In this document: positions 26,313-34,285 of the stretch, piece after piece | How positions within the stretch are numbered: position 1 is the first letter of the stretch | How the letters are laid out: each line of letters begins with the position of its first letter | Source of the DNA: Streptomyces sp. A0642 | GTDB taxonomy: Bacteria > Actinomycetota > Actinomycetes > Streptomycetales > Streptomycetaceae | Length of the DNA: 64,000 nucleotides | Assembly: GCF_004795105.1 (NCBI RefSeq) | Contig: NZ_SSBL01000023.1 | Span: 1-64,000 of the forward strand | Reading direction: 5' to 3' | Translations under genes and position numbers: made by a program | The notes under the pieces: model-generated | Database searches by the model: none | The model's input: the letters and a program-made list of their open reading frames with translations, nothing else | Told to the model about the DNA's origin: nothing

Positions 26313-27160
26313 GCCGCCACCCTTTCCTCGGCCCAGCGCCGCACATGCGGCAGATCGTCATCGAGCCAGAAGGCGCTCTCCGCCGGATCACGGGAGTCGG
26401 TGACGACCAGGATCTCTTCGAACTTCGCACCCGTGCCCCGGAATCCGAGGTGGGGCTCCACCGCCCACAGACCCGGCTGCGGAGGGTGGTCGGAGAAGCG
26501 GTACGGACTCCAGAGCGGCGACCATCCCTCCCGGTGACCGTGTACCGCGTCGCTCAGCAGCCCCTTGAGCGACTGGGTTCCGAACCCGAACACCTGCGGC
26601 GACCAGCGCCGTTCGGCGACCCGGTCCACCTTGTGGGCGATGACCCCGAACGGGTAGGCGCGGTGCCGGTTGGCATAGCCCTGTCCGACCATGAGGCGCT
26701 CGACGTCCTCGTAGATCTCACGCAGCGGCCGACGCTCGCGCACCTCGCGCAGGATCAGCTCGCGGTGGGCCTCCAGATCGGCCAGCAGGCGGTCGTGCAG
26801 CGGGTTGAGCCCGAGGCAGCCCGAATATCCGATGTCGGCCGTGAATCCCTTGTACACGGGGGCCATGTCGAGGATGAACGGCATCCCCGGCTCCAGGCGG
26901 CGATCGGTGGGGAAGAACTGCAGCGGCACCTTGAACCCGGTGAACGCCGTGCGGTCCCCGAACCAGGCGAACGGGAGATGGAACCAGTCGCGCACCCCGC
27001 GCTCGCGCAGCCACTCGCGCTGCATCCGCGCCGCCTCGCGCTCCGTCACCCCCGGTTTCAGGCGGTCCGCGACCGCCTCCGCGCAGGCGTACGCGAGACG
27101 TTGCACTTCCCTGAACCCCTGGAGCTCCGGGGGCCCTTCGTCCTTGACGCGCGAGGCCAT
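26309..27160 (-). CDS. M24-family (methionine aminopeptidase/creatinase fold) metallopeptidase-like protein
   Basis: A 283-residue pita-bread-fold protein. Likely metal ligands can be seen: Asp residues in ILDMAPVYKGFTADIGYSG (about 95-113) and the two Glu of WAVEPHLGF and KFEEILVVT (near the C-terminus). Peptidases of this fold cleave N-terminal residues, but some relatives bind without cleaving. It is the first gene of a tightly overlapping operon with the EphD-like fusion and MerR. ATG at 27160. Upstream, TTGTCA and a second TGTCAC about 10 bp apart (rc of about 27203-27223) may be promoter or operator. Confidence 0.82.
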   Translation of the reverse strand: MASRVKDEGPPELQGFREVQRLAYACAEAVADRLKPGVTEREAARMQREWLRERGVRDWFHLPFAWFGDRTAFTGFKVPLQFFPTDRRLEPGMPFILDMAPVYKGFTADIGYSGCLGLNPLHDRLLADLEAHRELILREVRERRPLREIYEDVERLMVGQGYANRHRAYPFGVIAHKVDRVAERRWSPQVFGFGTQSLKGLLSDAVHGHREGWSPLWSPYRFSDHPPQPGLWAVEPHLGFRGTGAKFEEILVVTDSRDPAESAFWLDDDLPHVRRWAEERVAA

Positions 27161-27536
27161 GCCACCGTCCGTTCCCTGCCGTGTGCGGTACGTGCCCGTA
27201 ACGTGACACTGATGAATGTGACAATGTCCGGCGGCTACGTCAAGGGATGTGCGGGGCCTGTGGACAACTCCCCCGGTGCGGCGGTCATCGCGCCGGGCGC
27301 CGTCCTCCGGCGGAACCCGCTCAGGTGTCCCGCGGCGCAAGCCGCGCCGGCCACCCGGCGGTCCGGACAAGCCGTTCCGCCCGCGGTCCTCCCGGCTGCG
27401 GTCCTCCCGGACACGGTCCTCCCGCCCGCGGTCCCCCCGGATGCGGTCCCCCTACGGGTCCGTACATCTGGAGTCTGACGGGAATCGGGCCTCAGGTCTG
27501 ACGACCGCTGTGGTCCGCGCCACTACGGTCGATGGT
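27161..27536. other. Divergent intergenic region with DnaA box, 15-bp tandem repeats and a leaderless promoter
   Basis: 376 bp without a gene. It holds a perfect DnaA box, TGTGGACAA (27259-27267, rc TTGTCCACA). It also has about five degenerate 15-bp units beginning GCGGTCC at 27383-27457. Just ahead of the ABC gene, TACGGT (27524-27529) lies 7 bp before the GTG with no ribosome-binding site between. That spacing suggests a -10 element and a leaderless mRNA for the ABC operon. Confidence 0.55.
27383..27457. repeat. Five degenerate 15-bp tandem units
   Basis: Units start at 27383, 27398, 27413, 27428 and 27443. The shared core is CGGTCCTCCCG with small changes in the last two units. The period is a multiple of three and would be open in one frame, but the ABC start codon lies downstream of it. 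No known role. Confidence 0.7.
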
Positions 27537-28571
27537 GTGACTGTCATTGCGACCGAAAGCCTGAGCAAGCGGTTCCCCCGGGTGACCGCGCTTGACCGGC
27601 TCTCGTTGGACATCGGCCCCGGTGTGACCGGGCTGGTGGGCGCCAACGGAGCCGGCAAGTCCACGTTGATCAAGATCCTGCTGGGTCTGTCCCCCGCGAC
27701 CGAGGGCCGGGCCGCGGTGCTCGGACTCGACGTGTCGACCAGCGGCGCCGCCATCCGGGAACGGGTCGGCTACATGCCCGAGCACGACTGCCTGCCGCCG
27801 GACGTCTCCGCGACCGAGTTCGTCGTCCACATGGCGCGGATGTCCGGTCTGCCCCCGACCGCTGCCCGCGAACGCACCGCGGACACGCTGCGGCACGTCG
27901 GGCTGTACGAGGAGCGCTACCGGCCCATCGGCGGCTACTCGACCGGCATGAAGCAGCGGGTGAAGCTGGCCCAGGCTCTGGTCCACGACCCGCAGCTGGT
28001 CCTTCTGGACGAGCCGACCAACGGACTGGACCCGGTCGGCCGCGACGAGATGCTCGGCCTGATCAGGCGTATCCACACCGACTTCGGCATCTCGGTCCTG
28101 GTCACCTCGCACCTCCTGGGCGAACTGGAACGCACCTGCGACCACGTCGTCGTCATCGACGGCGGCTCACTGCTGCGCTCCAGTTCCACCAGCGACTTCA
28201 CCCAGACCACCACGACCCTCGCGGTCGAGGTCACCGACAGCGACACCCATCCCGACGGGACCGACGCCCTGCGCAAGGTCCTCACCGGGGCGGGAATCAA
28301 GCTGGTGGGACTCGACGGACTGGACGCGGAGGGGCTGCCCGGGGCGGGCCACATCCTGCTGATCGAGGCGACCGGCGAGGAGACCTACGACCTCGTCCGC
28401 GACAGCGTCGCCGGCCTCGGGCTCGGCCTCGTGCGGATGGAACAGCGCCGCCACCACATCGCCGAGGTCTTCCGTACCGAAGAGGCGCCGGCCGCGCAGC
28501 CCGAGGCGCGGACCGCGTCCGTGGCCGCCGGAGCCGTACAGCAGAAGGGGAGCGGTCGCGATGAGCACTGA
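27537..28571 (+). CDS. ABC-2 type exporter ATPase (first of pair)
   Basis: A 344-residue ABC ATPase: Walker A GANGAGKST (about residues 36-44), signature YSTGMKQRVKLAQAL (about 136-150), Walker B LVLLDEPTNGLDP (about 156-168), and the switch His in LVTSHLLGELE. A roughly 100-residue C-terminal domain follows, typical of drug, lipid or antibiotic exporters of the ABC-2 group. GTG start at 27537 follows TACGGT by 7 bp and has no ribosome-binding site, suggesting a leaderless transcript. It overlaps the next permease gene by 11 bp. This opens the four-gene set ATPase-permease-ATPase-permease. Confidence 0.88.
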   Translation: MTVIATESLSKRFPRVTALDRLSLDIGPGVTGLVGANGAGKSTLIKILLGLSPATEGRAAVLGLDVSTSGAAIRERVGYMPEHDCLPPDVSATEFVVHMARMSGLPPTAARERTADTLRHVGLYEERYRPIGGYSTGMKQRVKLAQALVHDPQLVLLDEPTNGLDPVGRDEMLGLIRRIHTDFGISVLVTSHLLGELERTCDHVVVIDGGSLLRSSSTSDFTQTTTTLAVEVTDSDTHPDGTDALRKVLTGAGIKLVGLDGLDAEGLPGAGHILLIEATGEETYDLVRDSVAGLGLGLVRMEQRRHHIAEVFRTEEAPAAQPEARTASVAAGAVQQKGSGRDEH

Positions 28572-29469
28572 GACCGGCGCCGCGACCGGGAGCGAGACCT
28601 CCCGGATCCACAACATCGGCTACCGCGCCTACGAAGGTCCGCGGCTCGGCCGTGCCTACGCCCGCCGCTCGCTCTACTCGCAGTCCCTGCGCGGTTCTTT
28701 CGGACTCGGCCGCTCGGCCAAGTCCAAGGTGCTGCCCATGCTGCTGTTCGGCGTGATGTGCCTGGTCGCGGCGATCATCGTGGCGGTGGCCATCAACATC
28801 CCCAACTCGACGAAACTGCCGATCGAGTACACCTCGTACGCGGTCTATCTCCAGGCCGTCATCGGACTGTTCCTGGCCTCCCAGGCACCGCAGTCGGTCT
28901 CCAGGGACCTCCGGTTCAAGAGCATCCCGCTCTACTTCTCCCGGCCGATCGAGCGGGGCGACTACGTCCTCGCGAAGTTCGCGGCCATGGTCTCCGCGCT
29001 CTTCATCCTCACCGGGGCGCCGCTCGTGATCCTGTACGTGGGCGCGCTGCTGGGGAAGTTCGACTTCGCCGACCAGACCAAGTGGTTCGCCCAGGGGATG
29101 GTCTCGGTGGCCCTGCTGTCCGTGCTCTTCGCCGGTCTCGGCCTCGTGATGGCCGCACTCACCCCCCGGCGCGGCTTCGGTGTCGCCGCGGTGATCGCCG
29201 TGCTGACGATCACGTACGGCGCGGTCAGCACGCTCCAGGGCATCGCCTGGTCCACGGGGTCATCCGGCGCGGTGCCGTGGCTGGGGCTCTTCTCCCCGAT
29301 CACGCTCATCGACGGGGTGCAGACCGCGTACCTGGGGGCCACCTCCGCCTTCCCCGGCGGGGAAGGCCCGGGTGCCGGAGCCGGTGTGGTCTACCTGATC
29401 GTTGTCCTCGCGCTCGTCGCCGGCTCGTACGCCGTACTGATGCGCCGCTACCGGAGGGTCGGCCTGTGA
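28561..29469 (+). CDS. ABC-2 type permease (first)
   Basis: A 302-residue membrane protein. After a cytosolic N-terminus (IHNIGYRAYEGPRLGRAYARRS) it has about six helices: around residues 58-80, 92-112, 137-162, 178-200, 207-225 and 270-292. It pairs with the ATPase it overlaps upstream. Its stop overlaps the GTG of the second ATPase (GTGA), showing translational coupling along the operon. Exported substrate unknown; no biosynthesis or resistance gene is nearby. Confidence 0.85.
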   Translation: MSTETGAATGSETSRIHNIGYRAYEGPRLGRAYARRSLYSQSLRGSFGLGRSAKSKVLPMLLFGVMCLVAAIIVAVAINIPNSTKLPIEYTSYAVYLQAVIGLFLASQAPQSVSRDLRFKSIPLYFSRPIERGDYVLAKFAAMVSALFILTGAPLVILYVGALLGKFDFADQTKWFAQGMVSVALLSVLFAGLGLVMAALTPRRGFGVAAVIAVLTITYGAVSTLQGIAWSTGSSGAVPWLGLFSPITLIDGVQTAYLGATSAFPGGEGPGAGAGVVYLIVVLALVAGSYAVLMRRYRRVGL

Positions 29470-30377
29470 CCACCATCGAGATCGACCACACGTCCCGCTG
29501 GTTCGGCAATGTGGTCGCAGTCAACGACGTGAGCATGACCGTGGGCCCGGGCGTCACCGGTCTGCTGGGCCCCAACGGCGCGGGCAAGTCCACGCTGATC
29601 AACATGATGGCCGGATTCCTCGCCCCGTCGACGGGCACGGTCATGCTCGACGGCAAGCCGATCTGGCGCAATGAGTCCGTCTACCGGCAGATCGGCATCG
29701 TGCCGGAGCGGGAGGGGATGTACGACTTCCTCACCGGTCGTGAGTTCGTCGTCGCCAACGCCGAACTGCACGGTCTCGGCGCCGCCGAGGCGGCCACCGC
29801 ACTGGCCACCGTGCAGATGGAGTACGCGCAGGACCGCAAGATCTCCACGTACAGCAAGGGCATGCGCCAGCGCGTGAAGATGGCCTCCGCGCTGGTCCAC
29901 GACCCGTCCGTGCTGCTGCTCGACGAGCCGTTCAACGGAATGGACCCGCGCCAGCGGATGCAGCTGATGGAGCTGCTGCGCCAGATGGGAGCGCAGGGAC
30001 GCACGGTCCTCTTCTCCTCCCACATCCTCGAAGAGGTGGAGCAGCTCGCCTCGCACATCGAGGTGATCGTCGCCGGGCGGCACGCCGCGTCCGGTGACTT
30101 CCGCAAGATCCGCCGGCTGATGACGGACCGCCCGCACCGCTATCTCGTACGGTCCAGCGACGACCGGGCCCTCGCCGCCGCGCTCATCGCCGACCCCTCG
30201 ACGGCGGGAATCGAGGTCGACCTCGGCGAGAACGCGTTGCGCATCCAGGCCGTCGACTTCGGCCGGTTCACGACGCTGCTGCCGAAGGTGGCGCGTGAAC
30301 AGGGCATTCGACTTCTGACCGTTTCGCCGTCCGACGAGTCCCTCGAATCGGTCTTTTCCTATCTCGTAGCGGCCTGA
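29466..30377 (+). CDS. ABC-2 type exporter ATPase (second of pair)
   Basis: A 303-residue ABC ATPase with Walker A GPNGAGKSTLINMM (about residues 36-49), signature YSKGMRQRVKMASAL (about 134-148), Walker B VLLLDEPFNGMDP (about 154-166) and LFSSHILEEVEQL. Its C-terminal domain is shorter than that of the first ATPase. GTG start within the GTGA overlap with the first permease. It presumably works with the permease 28 bp downstream. Confidence 0.88.
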   Translation: MTTIEIDHTSRWFGNVVAVNDVSMTVGPGVTGLLGPNGAGKSTLINMMAGFLAPSTGTVMLDGKPIWRNESVYRQIGIVPEREGMYDFLTGREFVVANAELHGLGAAEAATALATVQMEYAQDRKISTYSKGMRQRVKMASALVHDPSVLLLDEPFNGMDPRQRMQLMELLRQMGAQGRTVLFSSHILEEVEQLASHIEVIVAGRHAASGDFRKIRRLMTDRPHRYLVRSSDDRALAAALIADPSTAGIEVDLGENALRIQAVDFGRFTTLLPKVAREQGIRLLTVSPSDESLESVFSYLVAA

Positions 30378-30405
30378 GTAGTGGCCTGAAAGGAGCTGTG
30401 ACGTC

Positions 30406-31125
30406 ATGTACGACCCCACAGTCGCCCGGCTCACCTACCGGGCCCTGCTCGGCCGGCGCCGGGCCGCCATCCTCTTCATCCTGCCCGCGCTCCTGATCGT
30501 CATCGCGGTGGCGGTACGGATGTTCGCCGGGGCGGACGACCAGGTGGCCTCGGATGTGCTGGGCGGATTCGCCATCGCCACCATGGTGCCGCTGATCGGT
30601 GTGATCGCCGGAACGGGTGCCATCGGGCCGGAGATCGACGACGGCTCCATCGTCTACCTGCTGGCCAAGCCGGTGACGCGGCCGACGATCATCTTCACCA
30701 AGCTGATCGTGGCGATCGCGGTGACGATGGTGTTCTCGGCGGTGCCGACCATGATCGCCGGAGTGATCCTCAACGGCAACGGCCAGCAGATCGCGGTGGC
30801 GTACACGATCGCGGCGCTGGTCGCCTCGATCGCCTACAGCGCGCTGTTCCTGCTGCTGGGAACGGTCAGCCGACACGCCGTGGTCCTCGGACTCGTCTAC
30901 GCGCTCGTGTGGGAGGCGCTGTTCGGCAGCCTCGTGCCGGGTGCGCGCACGCTCAGCGTGCAGCAGTGGTCCCTGGCGGTGGCGGAGAAGACCGCCGGGG
31001 GCGGCGCGATCACCTCCGACGTCGGGCTGCCGCTCGCGACGGTGCTCCTGGCGGCGGTCACGGTGGTGGCGACCTGGTACGCCGGGCAGAAGCTGCGCAC
31101 GCTGAAGCTCGCCGGCGAGGAGTGA
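30406..31125 (+). CDS. ABC-2 type permease (second)
   Basis: A 239-residue membrane protein with about six helices (around residues 20-40, 52-75, 100-122, 128-155, 160-180 and 208-228). The conserved GPEIDDGSIVYLLAKPVTRPT loop (about 69-89) is shared with Streptomyces ABC-2 permeases. ATG at 30406 with AAAGGAG ahead. It closes the exporter operon, and a strong terminator follows. Confidence 0.85.
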   Translation: MYDPTVARLTYRALLGRRRAAILFILPALLIVIAVAVRMFAGADDQVASDVLGGFAIATMVPLIGVIAGTGAIGPEIDDGSIVYLLAKPVTRPTIIFTKLIVAIAVTMVFSAVPTMIAGVILNGNGQQIAVAYTIAALVASIAYSALFLLLGTVSRHAVVLGLVYALVWEALFGSLVPGARTLSVQQWSLAVAEKTAGGGAITSDVGLPLATVLLAAVTVVATWYAGQKLRTLKLAGEE

Positions 31126-31148
31126 ACGCGAGCGCCCGAGACATGTGA

Positions 31149-31175
31149 CAACCCCCGTTCCGAGAACGGGGGTTG
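31149..31175 (+). terminator. Strong Rho-independent terminator of the ABC operon
   Basis: Perfect 12-bp stem CAACCCCCGTTC/GAACGGGGGTTG around a 3-nt loop, 24 bp after the permease stop. There is only a weak T-run behind it (GCCGTATTT). Confidence 0.92.
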
Positions 31176-31408
31176 CCGTATTTCGGACAGTCTTACGCGT
31201 AACTGTACGGTTATCGGTTCGTTGTCCGTAGTGCGTGGAGGCAACTGGAATCTGTGGCGTCGTAGCTTTCGTGAAATCCGGATAGCCGATGCGGCGGGGC
31301 ATTACCCCCTCGGTCGGTCCTTGAGTGAGTGGCAACCGTGAGCGTCCTCCGCCCCTGAGGCCCGGGGAGAGGGCTGTCCGCTCCAGCTCACGATCGGAAG
31401 GCATGCTC

Positions 31409-32104
31409 ATGCCCACGGAAGTCGCCTTGCTCGAATCACGCGCGTTGCGTGTCGAACAGATGGGGCGCGTCGACGCCCTGGACAAGGTGAAGTGCCTTGT
31501 CATGCTCCCGGACGGACTTCACGTCCGCACCGAGGACGTGGCGCGGTACTTCGAAGTATCCACAGGCGCCGTCAGAAGGTTGACCGACCGCCATCAGGAC
31601 GAGCTCTCGCAGAACGGGATGCGCGTGCTCCGAGGGTCTGACCTGAGGGCCTTCCATAGCGACATGCTGTCGCTATGGGGTGGTGCCGGTGCCGAAAGTT
31701 ATCCACAGGCGGCCACTCAGCTCCGTCTCTACACCCGCCGAACCGTCCTCAACGTCGCGATGCTTCTTCGCGACAGCGACATCGCCCGCTGCGTCCGTAC
31801 GTACCTCCTCGACGCCGAGCAGGACCTGCGTGCGGGATACGCCTCGCTCGAACACCGCGTCACCCGGGTCGAAAGCTGCCTGGCCGGTGTCGGCAGCGCC
31901 CTGCAGGAGCTCGGGCCGGTCCTGAACCGGATGTCCCACCGCCTCGACAGCCTCGACCGCAGGATGGAGGTGACACATCAAGTGGTCGGTGCGATGAGCG
32001 TGCGACTGGGCGACGTCTCCGAGGACATCGTCCGGCTCGACGGGCGCATGGATGAGCTCGCACGCAACCTGAAGGACCTGAACCGCCGCAACCGGAACCG
32101 CTGA
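31409..32104 (+). CDS. Phage-regulator (ORF6N/Rha)-like protein with C-terminal coiled coil
   Basis: A 231-residue protein of unknown function. The N-terminal half (about residues 15-75, DALDKVKCLVMLPDGLHVRT then VARYFEVSTGAVRRL) resembles the winged-helix part of phage regulatory proteins, with a conserved RRTVLNVAMLLRDSDIARCVRTYLL segment (about 113-137) known from Streptomyces proteins of this type. From about residue 148 it becomes a heptad-rich coiled coil with repeated VxxRxxxLDRRM blocks. The ATG at 31409 was chosen because GGAAGG lies eight bases upstream; ATG 31403 is too close. It carries a DnaA box at 31699-31707 and a near match at 31556-31564. A stand-alone gene bounded by hairpins. 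Confidence 0.6.
   Translation: MPTEVALLESRALRVEQMGRVDALDKVKCLVMLPDGLHVRTEDVARYFEVSTGAVRRLTDRHQDELSQNGMRVLRGSDLRAFHSDMLSLWGGAGAESYPQAATQLRLYTRRTVLNVAMLLRDSDIARCVRTYLLDAEQDLRAGYASLEHRVTRVESCLAGVGSALQELGPVLNRMSHRLDSLDRRMEVTHQVVGAMSVRLGDVSEDIVRLDGRMDELARNLKDLNRRNRNR
31699..31707 (+). promoter_or_regulatory. DnaA box inside the coiled-coil gene
   Basis: TTATCCACA, a perfect match to the actinomycete DnaA box form; GTATCCACA at 31556-31564 is one base off. They lie within coding sequence, coding part of AESYPQ, so their presence may be chance or selected together with the boxes at 27.3 and 34.5 kb. Confidence 0.45.
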
Positions 32105-32108
32105 CGAA

Positions 32109-32157
32109 CCCCTGGTGCCCGGCGCCGCCCTTGACCGAGTGTGGCCGGGCACCGGGG
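32109..32157. terminator. Hairpin between convergent genes
   Basis: Arms CCCCTGGTGCCCGG (32109-32122) and CCGGGCACCGGGG (32145-32157) pair over 13 bp with one G-T, around 22 nt. It lies between the ends of the coiled-coil gene and the leftward HAD gene and can serve both. Confidence 0.65.
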
Positions 32158-32198
32158 ACGCGGCCGGCAAGCCCCCAGGGGCGACACGGCCGGTCACG

Positions 32199-32999
32199 TC
32201 ACGGGAGCAGTTGCTCCAGGACCACGGCAATGCCGTCGTTCTCGTTCGACGCGGTGATCTCCTGGGCGACGGCCTTCAGATCCTCGTGCGCGTTGGCCAT
32301 GGCGACGCCGTGCCGTGCCCAGGCGAACATCGGGATGTCGTTCGGCATGTCACCGAAGGCGATCGTGTCCGCCGCCTTCACGCCCAGCCGGCGCGCGGCC
32401 AGCGAGAGGCCGGTGGCCTTGCTGAGCCCCAGGGGCAGGATCTCCACCACGCCCGGGCCCGCCATGACCACGTCCACCAGATTGCCGACCGCCGCCCGCG
32501 CGGCCTTCGCCAGCGTGTCGTCGTCCAGGTCGGGGTGCTGCAGGTAGACCTTGTTCAGCGGGGCGGACCACAGCTCGGCCGGGTCCTGCACGAAGACGTA
32601 CGGAAGCGGCCCCTCCTGAACGCGGTAGCCGGGGCCGACCAGCACCTCGCCCTCGAGCCCGTCGCGGCTGGCGGCCAGCGCCAGCGGACCCACTTCCGCC
32701 TCGACCTTGGAGAGCGCGAGTCCGGCCAGCTGCCGGTCGAGCGTCAGCGAGGTGAGCAGCCTCTGCTCGCCCGCGTGGTAGACCTGCGCACCCTGGCCGC
32801 AGACCGCCAGTCCGTCGTAGCCCAGGTCGTCCAGGATGTGCCGGGTCCACGGAACGGCACGTCCGGTGACGATGATGTGCGCCGCACCGGCCGCGGTGAC
32901 CGCGGCCAGTGCCTCACGCGTGCGCCCGGAGACCGTGTCGTCGTCACGCAGGAGCGTGCCGTCGAGGTCGGTCGCGACGAGCTTGTAGGGGAAGGTCAC
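32199..32999 (-). CDS. Cof-type HAD-superfamily phosphatase (second)
   Basis: A 266-residue HAD phosphatase: motif I VATDLDGTLLRDDDTV (about residues 8-23), motif II HIIVTGR (about 41-47), motif III lysine in GLSKATGLSLAA, motif IV IAFGDMPNDIPMF (about 216-228). It resembles the protein at 20767-21633 in these motifs, but the cap domains differ. Its GTG (32999) overlaps the TGA of serS by GTGA, so it is co-translated with seryl-tRNA synthetase. That pairing is common in Streptomyces, but its meaning is unknown. Confidence 0.88.
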   Translation of the reverse strand: MTFPYKLVATDLDGTLLRDDDTVSGRTREALAAVTAAGAAHIIVTGRAVPWTRHILDDLGYDGLAVCGQGAQVYHAGEQRLLTSLTLDRQLAGLALSKVEAEVGPLALAASRDGLEGEVLVGPGYRVQEGPLPYVFVQDPAELWSAPLNKVYLQHPDLDDDTLAKAARAAVGNLVDVVMAGPGVVEILPLGLSKATGLSLAARRLGVKAADTIAFGDMPNDIPMFAWARHGVAMANAHEDLKAVAQEITASNENDGIAVVLEQLLP

Positions 33000-34285
33000 T
33001 TGGCGACCGGCTCCAGCACTTCACGCCCGCCCAGGTACGGACGCAGCACCTCGGGCACCCGAACCGAACCGTCGGCGAGCTGGTGGTTCTCCAGGATCGC
33101 CACGATCGTCCGGGGTACGGCGCAGAGTGTGCCGTTCAGCGTGGCCAGCGGCTTGAGGACCTTCTTGCCGTCCCGGTTGTCCCGCATCCGGACGGACAGG
33201 CGGCGCGCCTGGAAGCCGTCGCAGTTCGACGCGGAGGTCAGCTCGCGGTACTTGCCCTGCGTCGGGATCCACGCCTCGCAGTCGAACTTCCTGGAGGCCG
33301 AGGCGCCCAGGTCGCCGGTGGCGACGTCGATCACCTGGAAGGGCAGCCCGAGCGCGGTGAGCCACTGCTTCTCCCAGTCCAGGAGACGCTGGTGCTCGGC
33401 CTCGGCGTCCGCCGGATCGACGTACGAGAACATCTCGACCTTGTCGAACTGGTGGACCCGGAAGATGCCGCGGGTGTCCTTGCCGTACGTGCCCGCCTCG
33501 CGGCGGAAGCACGGCGAGAAGCCCGCATAGCGCAGGGGCAGCTTCTCCGCGTCGATGATCTCGTCCATGTGGTACGCGGCGAGCGGTACCTCGGAGGTGC
33601 CGACCAGGTAGTAGTCGTCCTTCTCCAGGTGGTAGACGTTCTCCGCGGCCTGGCCGAGGAAGCCGGTGCCCTCCATGGCGCGCGGGCGGACCAGCGCCGG
33701 GGTGAGCATCGGGATGAAGCCGGCCTCGGTGGCCTGGGCGATCGCCGCGTTCACGAGGGCGAGCTCCAGCAGCGCGCCGACGCCCGTCAGGTAGTAGAAG
33801 CGCGACCCGGACACCTTGGCGCCGCGCTCCATGTCGATCGCGCCGAGCGCCTCGCCGAGCTCCAGGTGGTCCTTGGGCTCGAACCCCTCGGCGCCGAAGT
33901 CACGGATGGTGCCGTGCGTCTCCAGGACGACGAAGTCCTCCTCGCCGCCGACCGGCACGTCCGTGTGGACGATGTTGCCCAGTCGCAGGAGCAGGCTCTT
34001 GGTCTCCTCGTCGGCCTCTCCCTGTGCCACGTCGGCTGCCTTGACGTCGGCCTTGAGCTGTTCGGCCTTCTTCAGGAGCTCGGCGCGTTCCTCCGGGGAG
34101 GCCTTGGGGATGAGCTTGCCGAGCGCTTTCTGCTCGGAACGGAGTTCGTCGAACCGAACGCCGGACGACCTGCGCCTTTCGTCGGCGGAGAGAAGGGCGT
34201 CGACGAGGGCGACGTCCTCTCCACGGGCGCGCTGGGAGGCGCGAACACGGTCGGGGTCCTCACGAAGCAGGCGAAGGTCAATCAC
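32996..34285 (-). CDS. serS: Seryl-tRNA synthetase
   Basis: A 429-residue class II synthetase that charges tRNA-Ser. The N-terminal antiparallel coiled-coil arm that grips the long variable arm of tRNA-Ser is at about residues 25-105. Motif 2 is seen in AGFSPCFRREAGTYGKDTRGIFRVHQFDKVEMF, in parts FRREAG and RVHQF (about 255-280). Motif 3 lies near LTSASNCDGFQARRL (about 346-360). GTG start at 34285. The long 677-bp region upstream carries several DnaA boxes. A functional link may be noted with tRNA-Ser at 58815. Confidence 0.97.
   Translation of the reverse strand: MIDLRLLREDPDRVRASQRARGEDVALVDALLSADERRRSSGVRFDELRSEQKALGKLIPKASPEERAELLKKAEQLKADVKAADVAQGEADEETKSLLLRLGNIVHTDVPVGGEEDFVVLETHGTIRDFGAEGFEPKDHLELGEALGAIDMERGAKVSGSRFYYLTGVGALLELALVNAAIAQATEAGFIPMLTPALVRPRAMEGTGFLGQAAENVYHLEKDDYYLVGTSEVPLAAYHMDEIIDAEKLPLRYAGFSPCFRREAGTYGKDTRGIFRVHQFDKVEMFSYVDPADAEAEHQRLLDWEKQWLTALGLPFQVIDVATGDLGASASRKFDCEAWIPTQGKYRELTSASNCDGFQARRLSVRMRDNRDGKKVLKPLATLNGTLCAVPRTIVAILENHQLADGSVRVPEVLRPYLGGREVLEPVAK

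Noticed and set aside
24531..26430. Single 952-codon frame joining the SDR region and MerR
   Set aside because: The long open frame belongs to another phase for the SDR part; the real genes overlap by GTGA and each has intact motifs in its own frame.
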